A DNA stretch of 64,000 bases from Drosophila pseudoobscura (taxonomy: Eukaryota > Arthropoda > Insecta > Diptera > Drosophilidae). The notes below the pieces were generated by a model. The model worked only from the letters and a program-made list of their open reading frames with translations. It did no database searches and was not told where the DNA came from. How positions within the stretch are numbered: the stretch's first letter is position 1; each line of letters begins with the position of its first letter. This document shows, in pieces, positions 8,901 through 21,300 of the stretch. Location: assembly GCF_009870125.1 (NCBI RefSeq), contig NC_046683.1, forward strand, positions 3,658,001 to 3,722,000, in the 5' to 3' direction. Position numbers and translations under genes: made by a program.

Positions 8901-11900
8901 GCCCTGTTCTTCTCTGGCCCCATGGGTGCTGGGTTCCTCTCTCCTTCTTTATTTAGGCTCTCCGGCTAAGCCACTGTCCTTGCTTCCCTCATCCCAGTCT
9001 CCCGTCCATACATCCTACTTACACACACACACACCACGCATCTGTATGTCTGTCTATTATCTGTATCCGCATCCGGATTCGGATTCGCTAGGCCAGGCCA
9101 GGCCTTCCTTCCTTCCTTCCTTCGCCTTTCCTTCTGATTTCTCTCTCTCCCTCTCTCTGTCTGTCTCTGCTTTAAAATTGATATTCCATTGACGTTTTGG
9201 CGGAGGGCCTCCCCGCACTCTTCACTCTCCTCTGCTCCGCCAACGCTCGGAGCGAAACTCAAGTTATTTATGTGCTCGTTTACAACTTTCCTCCGCCGGT
9301 TCGGTACGGCACGGTACGGCTCGGTTCGGTTTGGGTTGGTTTTGTTCTGCTCCTAGATGCTCGTCCTGCTGCTAGACGTCGTCCTCGCACTGTTGTTTGT
9401 TTGTTGCTGGAAACCGCATTGATTGAAACAAACTTTCGCTTTGCGTAGTCCCATCTATCTATCGGTCTCTCTATCGGTGGCAGGCATCTCTCTTTCCACA
9501 AGCAGATATCTATCTGTCTGTCTGTCTGTCCGTCTGTCCGTCGTTCCGCAGTTTGATTAGCGTCATTGAGTGACGTGCGAACTTTTTAATCAAACTTCTG
9601 GATGTCAGGCCAGGCCCGGAGCAATTAAGATATTTTCAGCCACTACTTAGCCTACTACTCCTCTCTCTGGAGAGGAAACTTTGATTGTTATTTTCTGAAA
9701 AAGAGCTACAGTTCTCGACCTGATATAATTTAAAGAGAAAGCCAGACCCTGTCTCTCCTGGCGTATGGAATATGGGACCTTGGCAGCATGAAGAGCATCA
9801 AATCTCATACACAAACCGGATATGGGCTTTTTTATGGCATACCCTGGAAAACCCTTGCTCACGCCGCATCGAAATGGCAAAAGCACCACACAAAAGCAAG
9901 CTGCCAAATTGAAATATTTTGATGTGGCCTGCGAGAGACCTAATGTGGACTCCCCCCACTCCCACTACCCCTACCAACCCAACAGAACCCAAGCCCAGAG
10001 CACACGCACACATTCGTGTTGAATTATAATAAACCAGAAATGAGGCTCCGCAAATACCGGAAATCGCTAGTCGGACAGGCCGACCCGAAATCGTAGCCGG
10101 ACTCGGACTCGGACTCGGACACGGACTCAGACCCAGGGCACGTAAAATATACGAGCTCACGTACGGATCCACCGACTGAGAGGTGGATATAGGCGAAAGG
10201 GTGGCTCTTTGGGGCGGGGGGAGTGAGCAGGGATACGGGATGCCCAAACTTGTATTAATATCCATTAGATTTATGTTTGGCAAATGTAACCACAGAAATT
10301 ACGCTTTAAAGTCGGACCCCCCGAAATGAGCTGCAATTTTTCGTCGATATCGAAATGGGAACGGAACGCAGACGGCGGGGACAAGGTAGTAGTAGCTGGG
10401 AAAGGAAGGCAGGGGAGATGGAATTCTTTGGGTTGCCTCGACCCCACATTAGATATGGCCAAGAAAGGCAGGCGAAACGGGGGACAGGGAGCACAGAGCA
10501 GGGAAAATGTGGCAGAGAGTTGTTTTAATAGCTAGGGTCGGCCTCATAATTAAACTTCCCGGGGCTCCGAGCCCCGACTTCTGTCTCACTCTCTCTCCCT
10601 CTCTGGGGCCGCATCATTGCCGCTGCCATTCCGTGTGTCTTGGCTCACGGAAAAGGGGTCTGGTCTGGTCTGGTGTCTGGGGTCTGGGGTCTGGGGTCTG
10701 GGCACGACACGTACTCCGACCATACATAACATGGACAACCATTTGGCTCCTTGGCTCGTTCGTTGGCGAAACTTATGGAAGGCACACGGACCTTAACACT
10801 TTGGTGCCACATTAAGGCTGCAAATTGTTAAACGTGGCGCAAGGCATTGTCCTTCTGTCCCTCTCCGCACCTCCTCCGACACCTGAGCTGTGCCCGGATG
10901 GGCGTGTCGGCCACCAGGAGGGCCAGGACTTATTACCCAAGTTCATTAGCATTTGGAGAGACCAAGACTTCGGGCCAAGGTTGACTCTGGTGCGAGTAGG
11001 TGGCGCATCGAATGTCAGGCAATTGACACTTGACACGGAGCCTCTGACATGGGACCTGGACAAGTCATTTGAGTGGGTGAAGAGGGTGACTTCGGACTGA
11101 GGACTCCGGACTCAGGACTCAGGCCTCCTCTGAAGGAGCTCGCACTTCGTGGGTACTTATTTATAACTCATGCTCGTGCTTTTCTCCTCTCTTCAATCAT
11201 CGTTGAGTCTTCAGCTTCTGTTTCTTTTAGAGCCATTGCCACCCCCCAAAAACACACCCAGTTTCTTCGAAAGATTCCCCAAACTACGTTTGCTCCTCTC
11301 TCATGTCTCTCATGTCTGTCATGGCTAGAGAACTTTCAGTTAAATTCACCGCTTTAAGCGAATTTTCCAAGCGCTCTGCTCGCAACTTTTGCACAAGTTT
11401 TCCGCATTTTCATGGCAGTCAATTTGCTAAATCAAGAATGCGACAGCAGCACAAAGGGCAGCGAGAAAGGAGGCAAAGAGGGCCAGGAGTCGAGGAGTCG
11501 AAGAGTCGAGGAGTCGATGGCGAGCAGAGGAAAATAAATATGCCAGCTTTCAGAAGGAATCGGAACTCGATCCCGGTCCCAGTGCCCGTCTCAGGCATCA
11601 GGCATCAGGCATCCTCTGCCTTCCGTTTGCCGCTACCCATTTTCCCTCGCTTTTCCCTATTTTTTATGTATTTCACTTATTGATGAGTGGAAATGCTGTT
11701 GACATTATTTGTGTGGTCGCCGCCAGTCGGTCGCCCAATGCAATGCAAATTTGTTGACACAAACTCAGCTACGACGACCAGCCACAGGGACCAAAGAGCC
11801 AGAGACCCAGAGAGACCCAGAGATCCAGAGGCCACCGACCAGATACTAGAGAGTGGTGTTGCACATGCATATATACATATACATCCGTACATACAACTGT

Positions 11901-12994
11901 ATATATGTATGTATATCTGAAAGGCCTGAACCTTTCTCGACTCCTCCTCTGAGCAGCAGCAGCGGCAGCAGCAGCAGCAATCATTTGCCCATGAGAATCA
12001 AAGTCTCGATTCTCGTAAAAATGATTCATGATATCGCATTATTTCCGTATCATTTGTAATTTCCAGTTTCCTGCTTATTTTGCACCCCCACCCTACACCC
12101 AACACCCACACAGACACACACAAACACACATACACACACAGACGGAACTGTTGCAATTACTATCTATCTGGTATTTTATAACTTTTGTGCCACCGCTCTC
12201 CGCTTGTGTGCCTCCATGCTCATCCGTATCCCCAGTCGTTGTAGTCGTCGTCGTCGTCGTCGTTGTCGTTGGCTGCCTCCGCTTACCTCGAGTCTTGTGC
12301 TGATTACAGCACCAAAGTCACAGTCACAGTCAGAGATAGGGATACACACACACACACACACACTCATAGAGAAACAGACACAGATACAGATACAGAGGCA
12401 AAGAGTCACAGACCTAGGCAGAGACAGAGAGTCAGAGTCAGAGTCGAAGAGCTACAGTTACAGGCGTTGCCGTCGTCGTCATCATCAAGCTTCTCAACCT
12501 CATCCTGCTCCTTGTCATTGTCCTTTGTTCTCTTTTCCTTTTCCCTTTATCTGTATGCGTCTGTGTATCTGTATCTAGGTCTGGGGCTGTATGTATGTGT
12601 GTGTGCCCAACACTTTTTCTTGTAGTTTTTGATGAACATTTAATTGAATTCTCTTACTACATCGCGCTTTGTCTCCCACACAGAAACACCGCCAACTGGG
12701 AGCACAAGTCGGAGAAAGCATTATCAGTCCCTTCCCTTCTCATTACCCCCTCGAATGTCTCCCCCGAATGTATAGACGTGTGGCTCCGGGTCCGGGTCCG
12801 GGTCTGTGTCCACATCCTTAGCGTTTGTCGTCGTGTGCAGCACAAGTTATGCTTTCACTGCTTTCTTTTCTGCTTCTTTGACTGATTTTTCTGTGAATTC
12901 TATTTGGTCGTTTTCTTCTTTTTTAGGGTGAGAGAGAGAGGGAGAGACAGCTGGCATCTAATTAAAATTCCTATCGGAATCTTTCTAGCTTTAA
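5978..12994. other. Seven kb without a firm gene
   Basis: Intergenic or intronic. It holds (GT)n at 6019-6034, GAC/GAG-rich DNA at 7230-7275, (CTT)n-type tracts near 7520-7740, (CTTC)n at 9103-9124, (TGTC)n at 9511-9543, a GTCTGGG-type array at 10656-10703, (CGT)n at 12244-12270 and (CA)n at 12343-12364. A weak DINE-like word (gcaaagggagtattataaa) lies at 7786-7805. Open frames such as 10825-11100 and 11303-11683 look protein-like in places, but the first lacks an ATG and neither shows a domain. Their length is within chance for this much DNA. Confidence 0.4.
8319..8447 (+). CDS. Candidate small ORF, basic 42-aa peptide
   Basis: The ATG is in a good context (aacaATGGct). It encodes 42 residues with a very basic middle (GRRRKKAVLRPKKR at about residues 11-24) and an acidic/Gln tail. 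The TAA stop lies inside CAATAAAAC, so an AATAAA signal overlaps it, an arrangement also seen at the LysM gene. No family recognised. Small basic ORFs arise by chance, and there is no second species to compare here, so this is a candidate only. Confidence 0.2.
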   Translation: MAADKIGKRHGRRRKKAVLRPKKRMPCEWQANESPINEMQPQ

Positions 12995-13231
12995 GCTGCC
13001 ATTCAAAAAAATACGTATCTGCATCTGAAAGTCAGCGAAAGATACAAAGCACTGCATGGAGTTTTTGACTGTCAAGGATGGCTGCATGAAGGTCCTTTGG
13101 GCTCGAATATGGGCATACTAGGAGAGGATCCAACATTGAACTACTTTTTTTACGGTGGAATGTTTGTTGTAGGAACTGCAGTGAACACTTTTCATCTAGG
13201 GTTCATTCAGGGACGACCTTCAAATGTATGA
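12995..13231 (+). CDS. COX7A-like C-terminal fragment (78 open codons, no start found)
   Basis: One frame is open from a TAA at 12992-12994 to the TGA at 13229-13231 and has no ATG before codon 39, so the start is missing, in another exon or decayed. The order of features recalls cytochrome c oxidase subunit 7A and its relatives: a Lys-Ala-Leu-x3-Phe helix end, a Gly-x-Leu-His-x-Gly element (compare the family's Gly-x-Pro-Val-His-Leu-Lys-Gly), an Asp/Leu/Tyr run, then a membrane segment FFYGGMFVVGTAVNTFHLGF and a short polar tail. An insertion of about 10 residues after the Leu-His-x-Gly element and loss of the canonical Pro and Lys make it divergent. Third positions are AT-rich compared with the firm genes here. 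It could be a testis-type paralogue, a last exon, or a pseudogene. Confidence 0.3.
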   Translation, partial: AAIQKNTYLHLKVSERYKALHGVFDCQGWLHEGPLGSNMGILGEDPTLNYFFYGGMFVVGTAVNTFHLGFIQGRPSNV

Positions 13232-13343
13232 CTCTCGAAGAGAGCACCAAGAGCTGGAGTGGCTGCCCACTAAGGCAGGGCAGATCGATAAGAGCTTTGG
13301 ATTCGATTGGGCATTGAAAGTACGCTCTCGGCAAAAGGCGGCC

Positions 13344-13376
13344 GCCTGGGTGCCTGGGTGCCTGGGTGCCTGGGTG
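13344..13376. repeat. Tandem 8-bp repeat (GTGCCTGG)n
   Basis: Three to four copies of an 8-bp unit between the COX7A-like fragment and the candidate gene at 13.5 kb. Confidence 0.8.
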
Positions 13377-13495
13377 AGTGGGTGGCTGGCTAATTGAACT
13401 AGTTCCCTGCATGCCATGCAAACAACCCGAGGAGTCGCCCTCTTCCCATTCAGTTTCAGGCTCCCATTTTCATATTGCTCGTGTTGCCTGCCCCC

Positions 13496-13990
13496 ATGGA
13501 GCATCACCACCACCACCACCAGCAGGAGGAGGCCATGCTGGGGGAGCTGCTCCGACAAGGACACCGAGAAGGACCCCTGAAACACACACAAACACACTCA
13601 CACAATGACAGCGACGATGACGATGAGGACGGTAATATCAAATGGTAAATAGATAAAAACAACATGACTTAATGAGTGGTATTTATTTTTATGCTAATTA
13701 CTTTCGAATAAGCAGCGCTCCACTTGATGCAGCTTCTGTGCTGGTTCTACCTCCCTCCTTCCCTCTCTGTTGGCAGTCGGGTAGTCTGGGGAGCTGCTGC
13801 ACAAAGTTCCACCGTTAATGAGCTGGGGTTCGTGGCAATAATTGTGGTGCAGGCGCCTTCACAGAAGCACACAAGCGAATGGGGCAGCATCGGGATCCTA
13901 CCAAGCGGAGCTCTCCGTCCCGCGGTCTTCCAGTCTCCCCGGGGTGCCGGAACAACAGTTGGCGATGGTGGCAACGATGGCATAAAGTAA
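13496..13990 (+). CDS. Candidate two-exon gene, about 120 aa
   Basis: Proposed model: exon 13496-13644, a 132-bp intron, exon 13777-13990. The ATG opens a run of six His, then a Gln/Glu-rich helix (AMLGELLRQGHREG), then an Asp/Glu-rich stretch (NDSDDDDEDG). Without splicing the frame ends at 13648. A donor G|GTAAAT at 13645 and an acceptor with a strong pyrimidine tract (...cctctctgttggcag) at 13776 join phase 2 to phase 2. The frame then stays open for 71 more codons to a TAA. An acceptor-like tract (ctcttcccattcag) sits upstream of the ATG. His and acidic runs are typical of Drosophila nuclear proteins. The second exon's protein is less convincing, and the His run comes from a CAC repeat, so the model could be wrong in part or whole. 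Confidence 0.35.
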
Positions 13991-14642
13991 ATGCCATTAC
14001 AGTACAAGTTCCACAGTAAAATTCATTGAAATCTACAAGGGCACTCGCGTTGAAAGCCGTAAAGTACGCCATAAGACAGGGCACAAAGGGAAATCCTTAC
14101 TCAGTACTCACCCTTTTTCTCCCGGGCATCCGTCTTCCGAGAGGAACATCGGGATCCTTCACTGAGGTTACTTCGACACCGTTGACTGCTCATGGATGAT
14201 CACTGCGAGGCGGATCTTCCCCTTCCGGACATCCCTACTTTTCAATGTTATCCGCCGTGGATGCGCCATCGCAAACCCCGCCAGAGGTCACCCGACGGAT
14301 GCAGCTGCGGGACTGCGTCATTCCCTTGTCGCGCACAGAGGCCGCCTGCAGGCCGCACTCTGGGCCCAGACGAGGTATCCCCTTTCCACCCAATGACCTA
14401 TTTGATTCAAATTTCTGAATATATATTATCTTTTTCCATTTGTTCCATTACGATACTGCGTATCTTTGCACATCTCGCTCTACGCTCCTTCTGGGTGTTA
14501 CTTCGAATAGCAATATATCCCTACACTCTTTTAGTATTGGGCATAAATACAATTTATAATGCCATTTAGTATCGTATTCCCATTGTTGCCTCTTTGGGCC
14601 CAACATTTTCTTTTGATTTGGTTTGCTTTACGAGTACATAAC
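13991..14642. other. Intergenic between candidate gene and Klf15
   Basis: A 125-codon frame with an ATG (14192-14569) crosses a GC-rich part and then an AT-rich part. The change in composition and the lack of any motif argue against a real protein. It would be convergent with Klf15. Confidence 0.4.
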
Positions 14643-14648
14643 TTTATT
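14643..14648 (-). terminator. Poly(A) signal of Klf15
   Basis: AATAAA on the minus strand starts only 8 nt past the TGA stop of the Klf15 CDS, implying an unusually short 3' UTR unless a further signal is used. Confidence 0.5.
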
Positions 14649-14656
14649 GACTAAGA

Positions 14657-15604
14657 TCAGAGATGGTTCTTTCGCTTGCGGCCCGGACGCACTGCGTAGA
14701 CATCGTCGGGCAGGAGTTTCCCGAGGCGGGTGGCCGCCAGGAGGCGACGCTCGTGCACCTTGCGGTGCTTGGTGAGGTGGTCGGAGCGGGCGAAGCACTT
14801 GGCGCAGTAGTCGCATTTGTAGGGCTTGACGCCGGAGTGGGAGCGACGGTGGCGGGCCAGCTCGTCGGAGCGGGAGAAGCGCCAGCTGCACTCCGGCCAG
14901 CTGCAGGCGTACGGCTTTTCGCCCAGATGCCTCCGCAGGTGGGCCTTGAGGTGGGCGGGCTTGGCGTACAGCTTCTCGCAGTTGCCGAACGTGCAGAGGT
15001 AGCCCCTCTCGCCCGCCGCATTCTGACTGAGCTGGGGCACGGTGGCAGTGTCGGTGGCAGCATCGGTGGCGGGGGCTGTCGGAGCTGGCTCCAAACACGA
15101 GGGCGACATTGGCGGTGCCGGTGGCGGCGGCGGGGGGGCGGCCAGACGCAGGTTGCTGTTGCTCTCCTCGAGGAAGTCATCGCACATGTCCGTGCAGAGC
15201 GGCGTCCGCTCTGGCAGGAAGTCTATCAGCTCGGGTATCTCCACAAAGTTGTCCAGCAGCCGCTGCTCCCACTCGCTCAGCTCCGGGGGCGAGCAGCCGG
15301 CGGTGGAGCAGCCAGACAGATCCTGATCGCTGAAGTCGAAGAACAGTCCATGGTCCTCGTCCTCCGGATGGCCGATGGTGTAGTCGTTGCTCTGGTTGTT
15401 GTTGCTGTCCAAGGTGATGATGCCGTAGTATTCGGTATCCACCACTGGCACCTGATCGCACTGACCTCTGGCCTCCGCATAGCCGTAATCCAGGTCCGAG
15501 CTGGCGGTCAGAATCAGATCGGAGGAGACGGAGACAGAGACTCCGCACTCGTCGTCCAGCTCGCTGTAGAGCTGCTGAAAGGCACCCGTGGCAAAGAACT
15601 CCAT
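14657..15604 (-). CDS. Klf15: Krüppel-like zinc-finger transcription factor (Klf15)
   Basis: A 315-aa nuclear DNA-binding protein. Three C-terminal C2H2 fingers have the fixed SP/KLF spacing: finger 1 C204/C209/H222/H226, finger 2 C234/C239/H252/H256, finger 3 C264/C267/H280/H284. Finger 2 carries RSDELARH and finger 3 RSDHLTKH, the contacts for GC/CACCC boxes. The linker SHSGVKPY after finger 2 is a mark of the KLF15 subgroup. The N-terminal half has acidic patches (about residues 36-95 and 110-145, including [10 protein letters not shown] and IPELIDFL) that could be an activation domain, then a Pro/Ala-rich linker (156-190). A basic RPGRKRK tail may aid nuclear import. The frame extends upstream to 15673 but without an ATG, so the start is at 15604. 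The CDS is one exon. An Inr-like TCAGTC on the minus strand at 15716-15711 would give a 5' UTR of about 110 nt. Confidence 0.88.
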   Translation of the reverse strand: MEFFATGAFQQLYSELDDECGVSVSVSSDLILTASSDLDYGYAEARGQCDQVPVVDTEYYGIITLDSNNNQSNDYTIGHPEDEDHGLFFDFSDQDLSGCSTAGCSPPELSEWEQRLLDNFVEIPELIDFLPERTPLCTDMCDDFLEESNSNLRLAAPPPPPPAPPMSPSCLEPAPTAPATDAATDTATVPQLSQNAAGERGYLCTFGNCEKLYAKPAHLKAHLRRHLGEKPYACSWPECSWRFSRSDELARHRRSHSGVKPYKCDYCAKCFARSDHLTKHRKVHERRLLAATRLGKLLPDDVYAVRPGRKRKNHL

Positions 15605-18266
15605 GATTGCAAATGAGCGGAGGCCGGCAAGTGTCCAAATATTTATGGGACCAATGGATCTGATGTGTCGCACTCACACTGGCCCCAAAGTCGCACCGAT
15701 GACCACGCTTGACTGACGCTGACAAAACAGTCCCGTCCCGGAGTCCCATCACGGAGCCGTGATGATCGCGGTCCGATCGCTTTCACTGATTTCTCGCAGG
15801 GCTCCTTGGGGAATAATTAGCCAGCCAGGGAATGTAATAATGTATGCGAACGCTTGGCGTTTATCTAATTCGCTGCCGGCGTCATTAGGCCGGAGAAGAT
15901 AGCCCGAGCTCACAGACAGTCCTCACCAGATGTTTGCCATTGATCGTCGGCTGTCCAGCATGGCATGGATCGATCAGTGGCGACACATGTGTTGCTGACT
16001 GGCTCTCTCTTGTATGTATCTTGTATCTGTGTATCTGTGTATCTGTGTATCTGTGCTGTATTCTGTGTTCTGTGACTGTGACTGTGGCCAAGTGCCAAGC
16101 TGTGTCAGGCGGGGCGAGATAGCTGCGTCATTGATCTGTGCGAGCTCTGGGATAAGCCCGGCGGCACCTGCTTTCAACCCCTCCTCTCTGTGTCTCTCTC
16201 TGTCTGTCTCACTCTCTGCATTTCCATTTTCATTTCTGCATAATTTTGTTTTCAGTGCTCCATTGTTTTTGTTTTGGTCTCGGGCCTATCAACAAATTTG
16301 CTATTAATTAATGAGAATAACAGACAGAACTAGATATGCCCAGGGGGCCATCCCCAGATTGGATTGTTCGGTGATTCCAGCCACGGCACAGCATGTGTGT
16401 GTGTGCGTGTGCCTTTGCATGTGTGTCATTAGAGAGAGGGAAATGCAGATATGGTGTACATTTGAAAACTATCCACAAGTCGGAGTATCCTCGGGTCTTA
16501 ACCCTCTACCGAATGGCATATACGAGTATCCTCATTAAGTGAATATCTTAATGGACTGTTTCTTCGTGAGATGATTGATTGATTGTTTGGAAGACGACTC
16601 ATAAATGAAGCAAAGCAAAAGCCTTTTAGAAACCGTCTATAAATCGGAAAGCGAATATGCCCCAACTGGCGGGAATATCGCAATGGACCTGGAAACCTTA
16701 ATTAAAATTAATTCCGAACGAGCCCGGAAAAGAAGGGAACCCTTAAGGAACGAGAGACACACAATCTCAAAGTGTAATCTTTGTAAAAACAAGATTCTCA
16801 CTCGCTTCTCTTGGTCTGTTGTTCCCTCATCCCATCCGAATTAAGAGCATTATCTTTATCTGGCTTTCATTTGCGTTGAACATCTTCATCTTCTTTGACT
16901 GCTCACATTCCGCATTTACGCGTTTTCTCTAGCCTGCTGTCTCCCCCCTTTCTTCCCCATTTCCCCGTTTCGCATCCTAGGGGAATTTTCCATTTTCCAT
17001 TTTTGGCTGCGAAAATTAACATAAATTTAACGTGCGGCTGGCGTTTAAATTTACTTTTGTCTAATGAAATAATCAGGAGCTGTAAATCGTTATGATGGCT
17101 GCGGGAGGGGGCTTGTCTCCATCCCCCTCGAGTCTCCACCACGCGCTTCATGCTAATTGATATTGCAAAAATCAAAGGCTGTGGCGCGGCATTAAAAAGG
17201 ATTTAGGATTTAGGATTTTGGATTTAGGGGATATAAACACAGAGCGACAATGGTTTGGGTTTCAGTGTCTGGCTTTGGGTTTCAGGCCTTTGCCTTTGCC
17301 TGGCAATTTGTAATTACGAGAGTATTGAGATTTTGATTTCTCTATGTCCCCTGCCTGCAACCACCCCTTTGAAAGGGAAGGCCGTACTTTGTGAGTGTGT
17401 GTGTGTGTGTGGCTTCATTTGAAGTGGCTCAGATAACATAAATTAGGATGCTGCCGGCAGGCATCGTATCGCATTGCTCCTTGCTCCTCTGTATGCACAC
17501 AGGGACGTAGATATATGTATTTGTAACCACATCTATCTATGCATCTAACTGTAAATACATACGACTCTCTCTCTCGTTCTCCATCTCTTTCTCTGGAGTG
17601 TGTGGCAGTCGACCGCAAGTGTCATAACGAAAATTATGCATAAAATTTCACTGTAAATTGCACTTGGCAAAATGTTGTCACCTCGACTCAGGCCGCACTT
17701 CAGTTGTGTGTGGGGGGTGGAACACCCACAGACACACACACACACATCCACACACCCACTGGTGCTTCTTAAGCCCTTGGTGCAAATGCTGCCCCAGCTC
17801 CGACTGTATTTGCGGGGAAAATCCTGGAGATTTAAAGCCAAACTGGACAATATCATTTCGAATTTCGTCCTAGCAGCAGTCAAATGAGCTAAGCGGTTGT
17901 CAGGATGGATCTTCGAAGAAAGGACAGAAAGAGAGAGCGTGCCGGAGGTTTAGGTGGAGGGGTGGGGTATAAATCAGTTGCCTAGTTAGTTCAAGTTTCC
18001 CTTATCAATCGCAGCTGAGCAGCTGAGCTGCTTGTTTTCATTGGATTAGACAAGTTTGTTCTGCTTTCAAGTTCCATCTGCAATTCTGTATGGAAGAGGC
18101 AAGACGCAGATGGGGCAAGGGATGGGCAAGGGCATGGGCCAAAGGGATGAGGGATGAGGGACGCGGGATGAGGATAACGGGCCGACAAAAGAAGAGCTCT
18201 CTGGTTGAGCAATGTTATGCGGCTTATTGTTGTGGCAAATTAAATCGTATCTCTTTTTCTATCTGC

Positions 18267-18268
<2 letters not shown>

Positions 18269-18304
<36 letters not shown>
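18269..18304. repeat. (GT)n microsatellite
   Basis: About 18 GT dinucleotides without interruption. Confidence 0.95.
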
Positions 18305-18306
<2 letters not shown>

Positions 18307-21300
18307 TCGTTTGTTCGTTGTGATTATTGAAAGTCTTTAGGCATTTATCGGAAACATTCCTAATTCCAATATTAACAGAATATGAATACCATTGTTTGGC
18401 CACAATTCGAATCGAACATTCTTCATTGTCATGTCGTAAGAATTGAATGGTTTTGGTTTTGCTTTTGCTTCTGCTCGAGCTGGTCCCATTCCGGTCGGGT
18501 GTTCGAGAAAAGAGGCTTAAATCAAGCGGTCACCTATCCGTTTGGCTAAATTGAATCAATTAGGAGAGGCTTACATTGGGATTAGTTACATTTTGCCATG
18601 GCATTCCACAAGATGACAAGTTGCCCATCACATTCACTGATCAATATGTACATGCCAGCAGAGGAACATTCCCCAAGGCCCCATAGAGCCGAGCCCTAAG
18701 CACCGAGCACCGAGGACCAGGACCAGTCACCGCCGGAAGACATTCCCAATTAATTACCCAATTTAGACCAGGAGGCGTCGCGCCAAGTGGGGGAAACTTC
18801 TGTAACTGTTCGACGGGAAAGGGGGCTGCAATGTCCGGAGTGCAGCAGTAGCTTGTGAGCGAGAGAGAGAGAGAGAGGGGGGGCAACAGGTCAAAAGTTT
18901 TTACTCCGAAAGCTAAGAAGTCCTTTGCCCATAAAATAGTTAGAGTCCACACTGGAGCGGAGGCATCGCCTTCCAAGTCTCATTTCTGGTCGGTGGAAAG
19001 TTTTAATAAACTCGCCAAAGACAATATTTTGTGTGTGGATTCGATGTCAGGGCAGGGCATGGCATGGCGGCTAACCAGAGAACCGAACCGAGACAATAAT
19101 TTGATTTCGGCCAGCTGGAAGCTTGAGGCTTGAAGGGGAGAAAGCAATTTGCTGTGTCTACACGTCTCCGGGGCCAGCTCATCCGAAAAACCGTTTCGGA
19201 TGTGGTCCGGCAATGGCAGGCAGCAGGACAGAGGACACTCACGCCAGGTACTCGTCTGTCTGGTCCTTCGGATGAGTCTTGAGACGGAGCGCAGAGGACG
19301 GAGGACGGAGGCAAGACCGAGATTAAGTAAAATGCAAACATAATCCAAAGACAAGTGAGTTAACTGCTCTGACCCAATTTAATTATACAACACAACCCTC
19401 GGGGTCGTGGTCGTGCTCGGGATCGGGGTCGGGGTTGAATGGGTGTCGTATTGGTATTAGTACGAGCTCCATGTAGTACAACTTGCAGTATTAGTATTTG
19501 TGTTGTTCTCGCCACCAAAATTGAGGCATCAGGCCTTCCTGGCCACCAGAGGATGCTGCCTCATGGCTCATCGCAAGAGCAAAGCTAATGCCAGTGCCAG
19601 TGCCAGTGGCAGTGCCAGTGCAAGGGTGTGTCTCCTCTGTGCCTGTCTCTTACCGTATATGCTAGTAAGCTGGATTTACACGCCATCCCACCGACACCAC
19701 CACCGACACGCATCGAAATACATCCACGAGAACACATGACATTATTGTAGCAAAAGACAGCAGCAGCAGCAGGAATAGCAGGAGCAGCACCGACAGCAGC
19801 CAACAATTAGTGTTGACAGACATTGCACTCTGGCAAAACCCCCAAAGGAATTTGAAGGCTTGTTCAACACAACACTAAGGCGTCGCCCAGCTCTACGCCA
19901 TCTGTGGGTGAACAGGGTGTGGGAGGGGTGTAAGAGTGTATTAGGATCTAAGAAGTGTGTACTGTGTGTGTGCGCGAGTGTGCGAGTGTGCGAGTGTGTG
20001 TGTCTACACGACCGATTCATGTACTTGCATATAATTTGAGTTTTCCCGTATACTCCTGTACTCCCATGCTCGTATATGTTCTTGTTAAACTGCAATGAAA
20101 TTTATGTTTAGTGCAGAGCACAGAGCACAGAGCACCGAGCACCGGGAGTGCCCTAGTCCCCCGAAAGGTTTGCCTTCGTTTCGTCTAATAACTCTGGCGG
20201 AGACAGCCTGACAGTAGAACAGTTGGTATAACACCGAATCGGACACTTGAAATTGATGGATGGAAGAGTCTGGTGCGGGCACATAAGGGTATGGGGGTAT
20301 GGGTATGGGTATGGGGGCAGGGAATGGTAGGGAGAGGAACGAGGCATTGGCACCCAAGCGGATTTGCTTGAACATTTTACTAACAGATTAAACCGAATTA
20401 AATCACTTTGCGTTTGCAGCCAACATAATTAGGAAAGCCAACAGGAACAGAATGGCAATCACAGAATGGGATTTAAGTGAATGGAGAAGGGGCCCAGGCA
20501 GAAGCCGAAGCAGAAGCAGTGGTATGCGTGGGTGGGGGCATTATGTTGCATATGCTAAACAATTTGAGGTTACGTTTACTGTGGCAGCAGGTGCACCGTC
20601 TCCATGGTGGATGCATCGACCTCAGGGCCAGCCACAGCCAGAGCAACACAGCTCCTTGCCACAATGCAAGTATGCCTAATGAGGGGGTGGGGCTGGGGGT
20701 GCACCCACGAATGGGTGGATCACTGTTGATGGCCAACAATAACAGCTGCCACAATGGCATCAGGTGCCTGGCCTAGAAGCAGCTGCTCTTCAGGCCGTAC
20801 AACAAACAGCGACCGACCGACAGCAGCCAAAAGGGCAAAGGGCAAATAATCCCTCGATACCCACCAAAAGGCATCAACTCGGGCGATTGGCCAATTTGTA
20901 CCCGAGGGCCCCGAATGAGCATACTGCTGTGTGCCCGAATGTGTGCATGTTAATGAAGTGCCGTGTGGCCCCCTACCCCTCCCCCTCCCCCTTCACCATT
21001 TCGCGTCCCCTTAGCGTTCTCCATTTCCAATGCCCATTCCACATCCCGCATAAGCCACGTTGGTGTAAATACAATGCAACCCACGTTGGTGTACAAAGTT
21101 TGTTGCACACTTTTCGGCTGCGGCGTAAATACACAATTGAATAGGATGGACAATGGACAATGGCAATGCCCCACTCTGGACACTCGCACATCTCTGTTAT
21201 TGTTGTTACACTACACGAGTGGTGGGGTGAAGGGGGGTTGGGGGAGGTTCCCTTGAAAACAAAGTGGCACAAAAATGACATTACACAAAAGGGATTTATT

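Noticed and set aside
10825..11100. Protein-like 91-codon frame on the plus strand
   Set aside because: No ATG at all; built partly from repeated tgac/ttgaca words; no domain.
14663..15616. 317-codon open frame opposite Klf15
   Set aside because: Antisense shadow produced by the GC3 bias of the Klf15 codons. It reads as Gly/Val/Ala-rich low-complexity and the other strand has clear zinc fingers.
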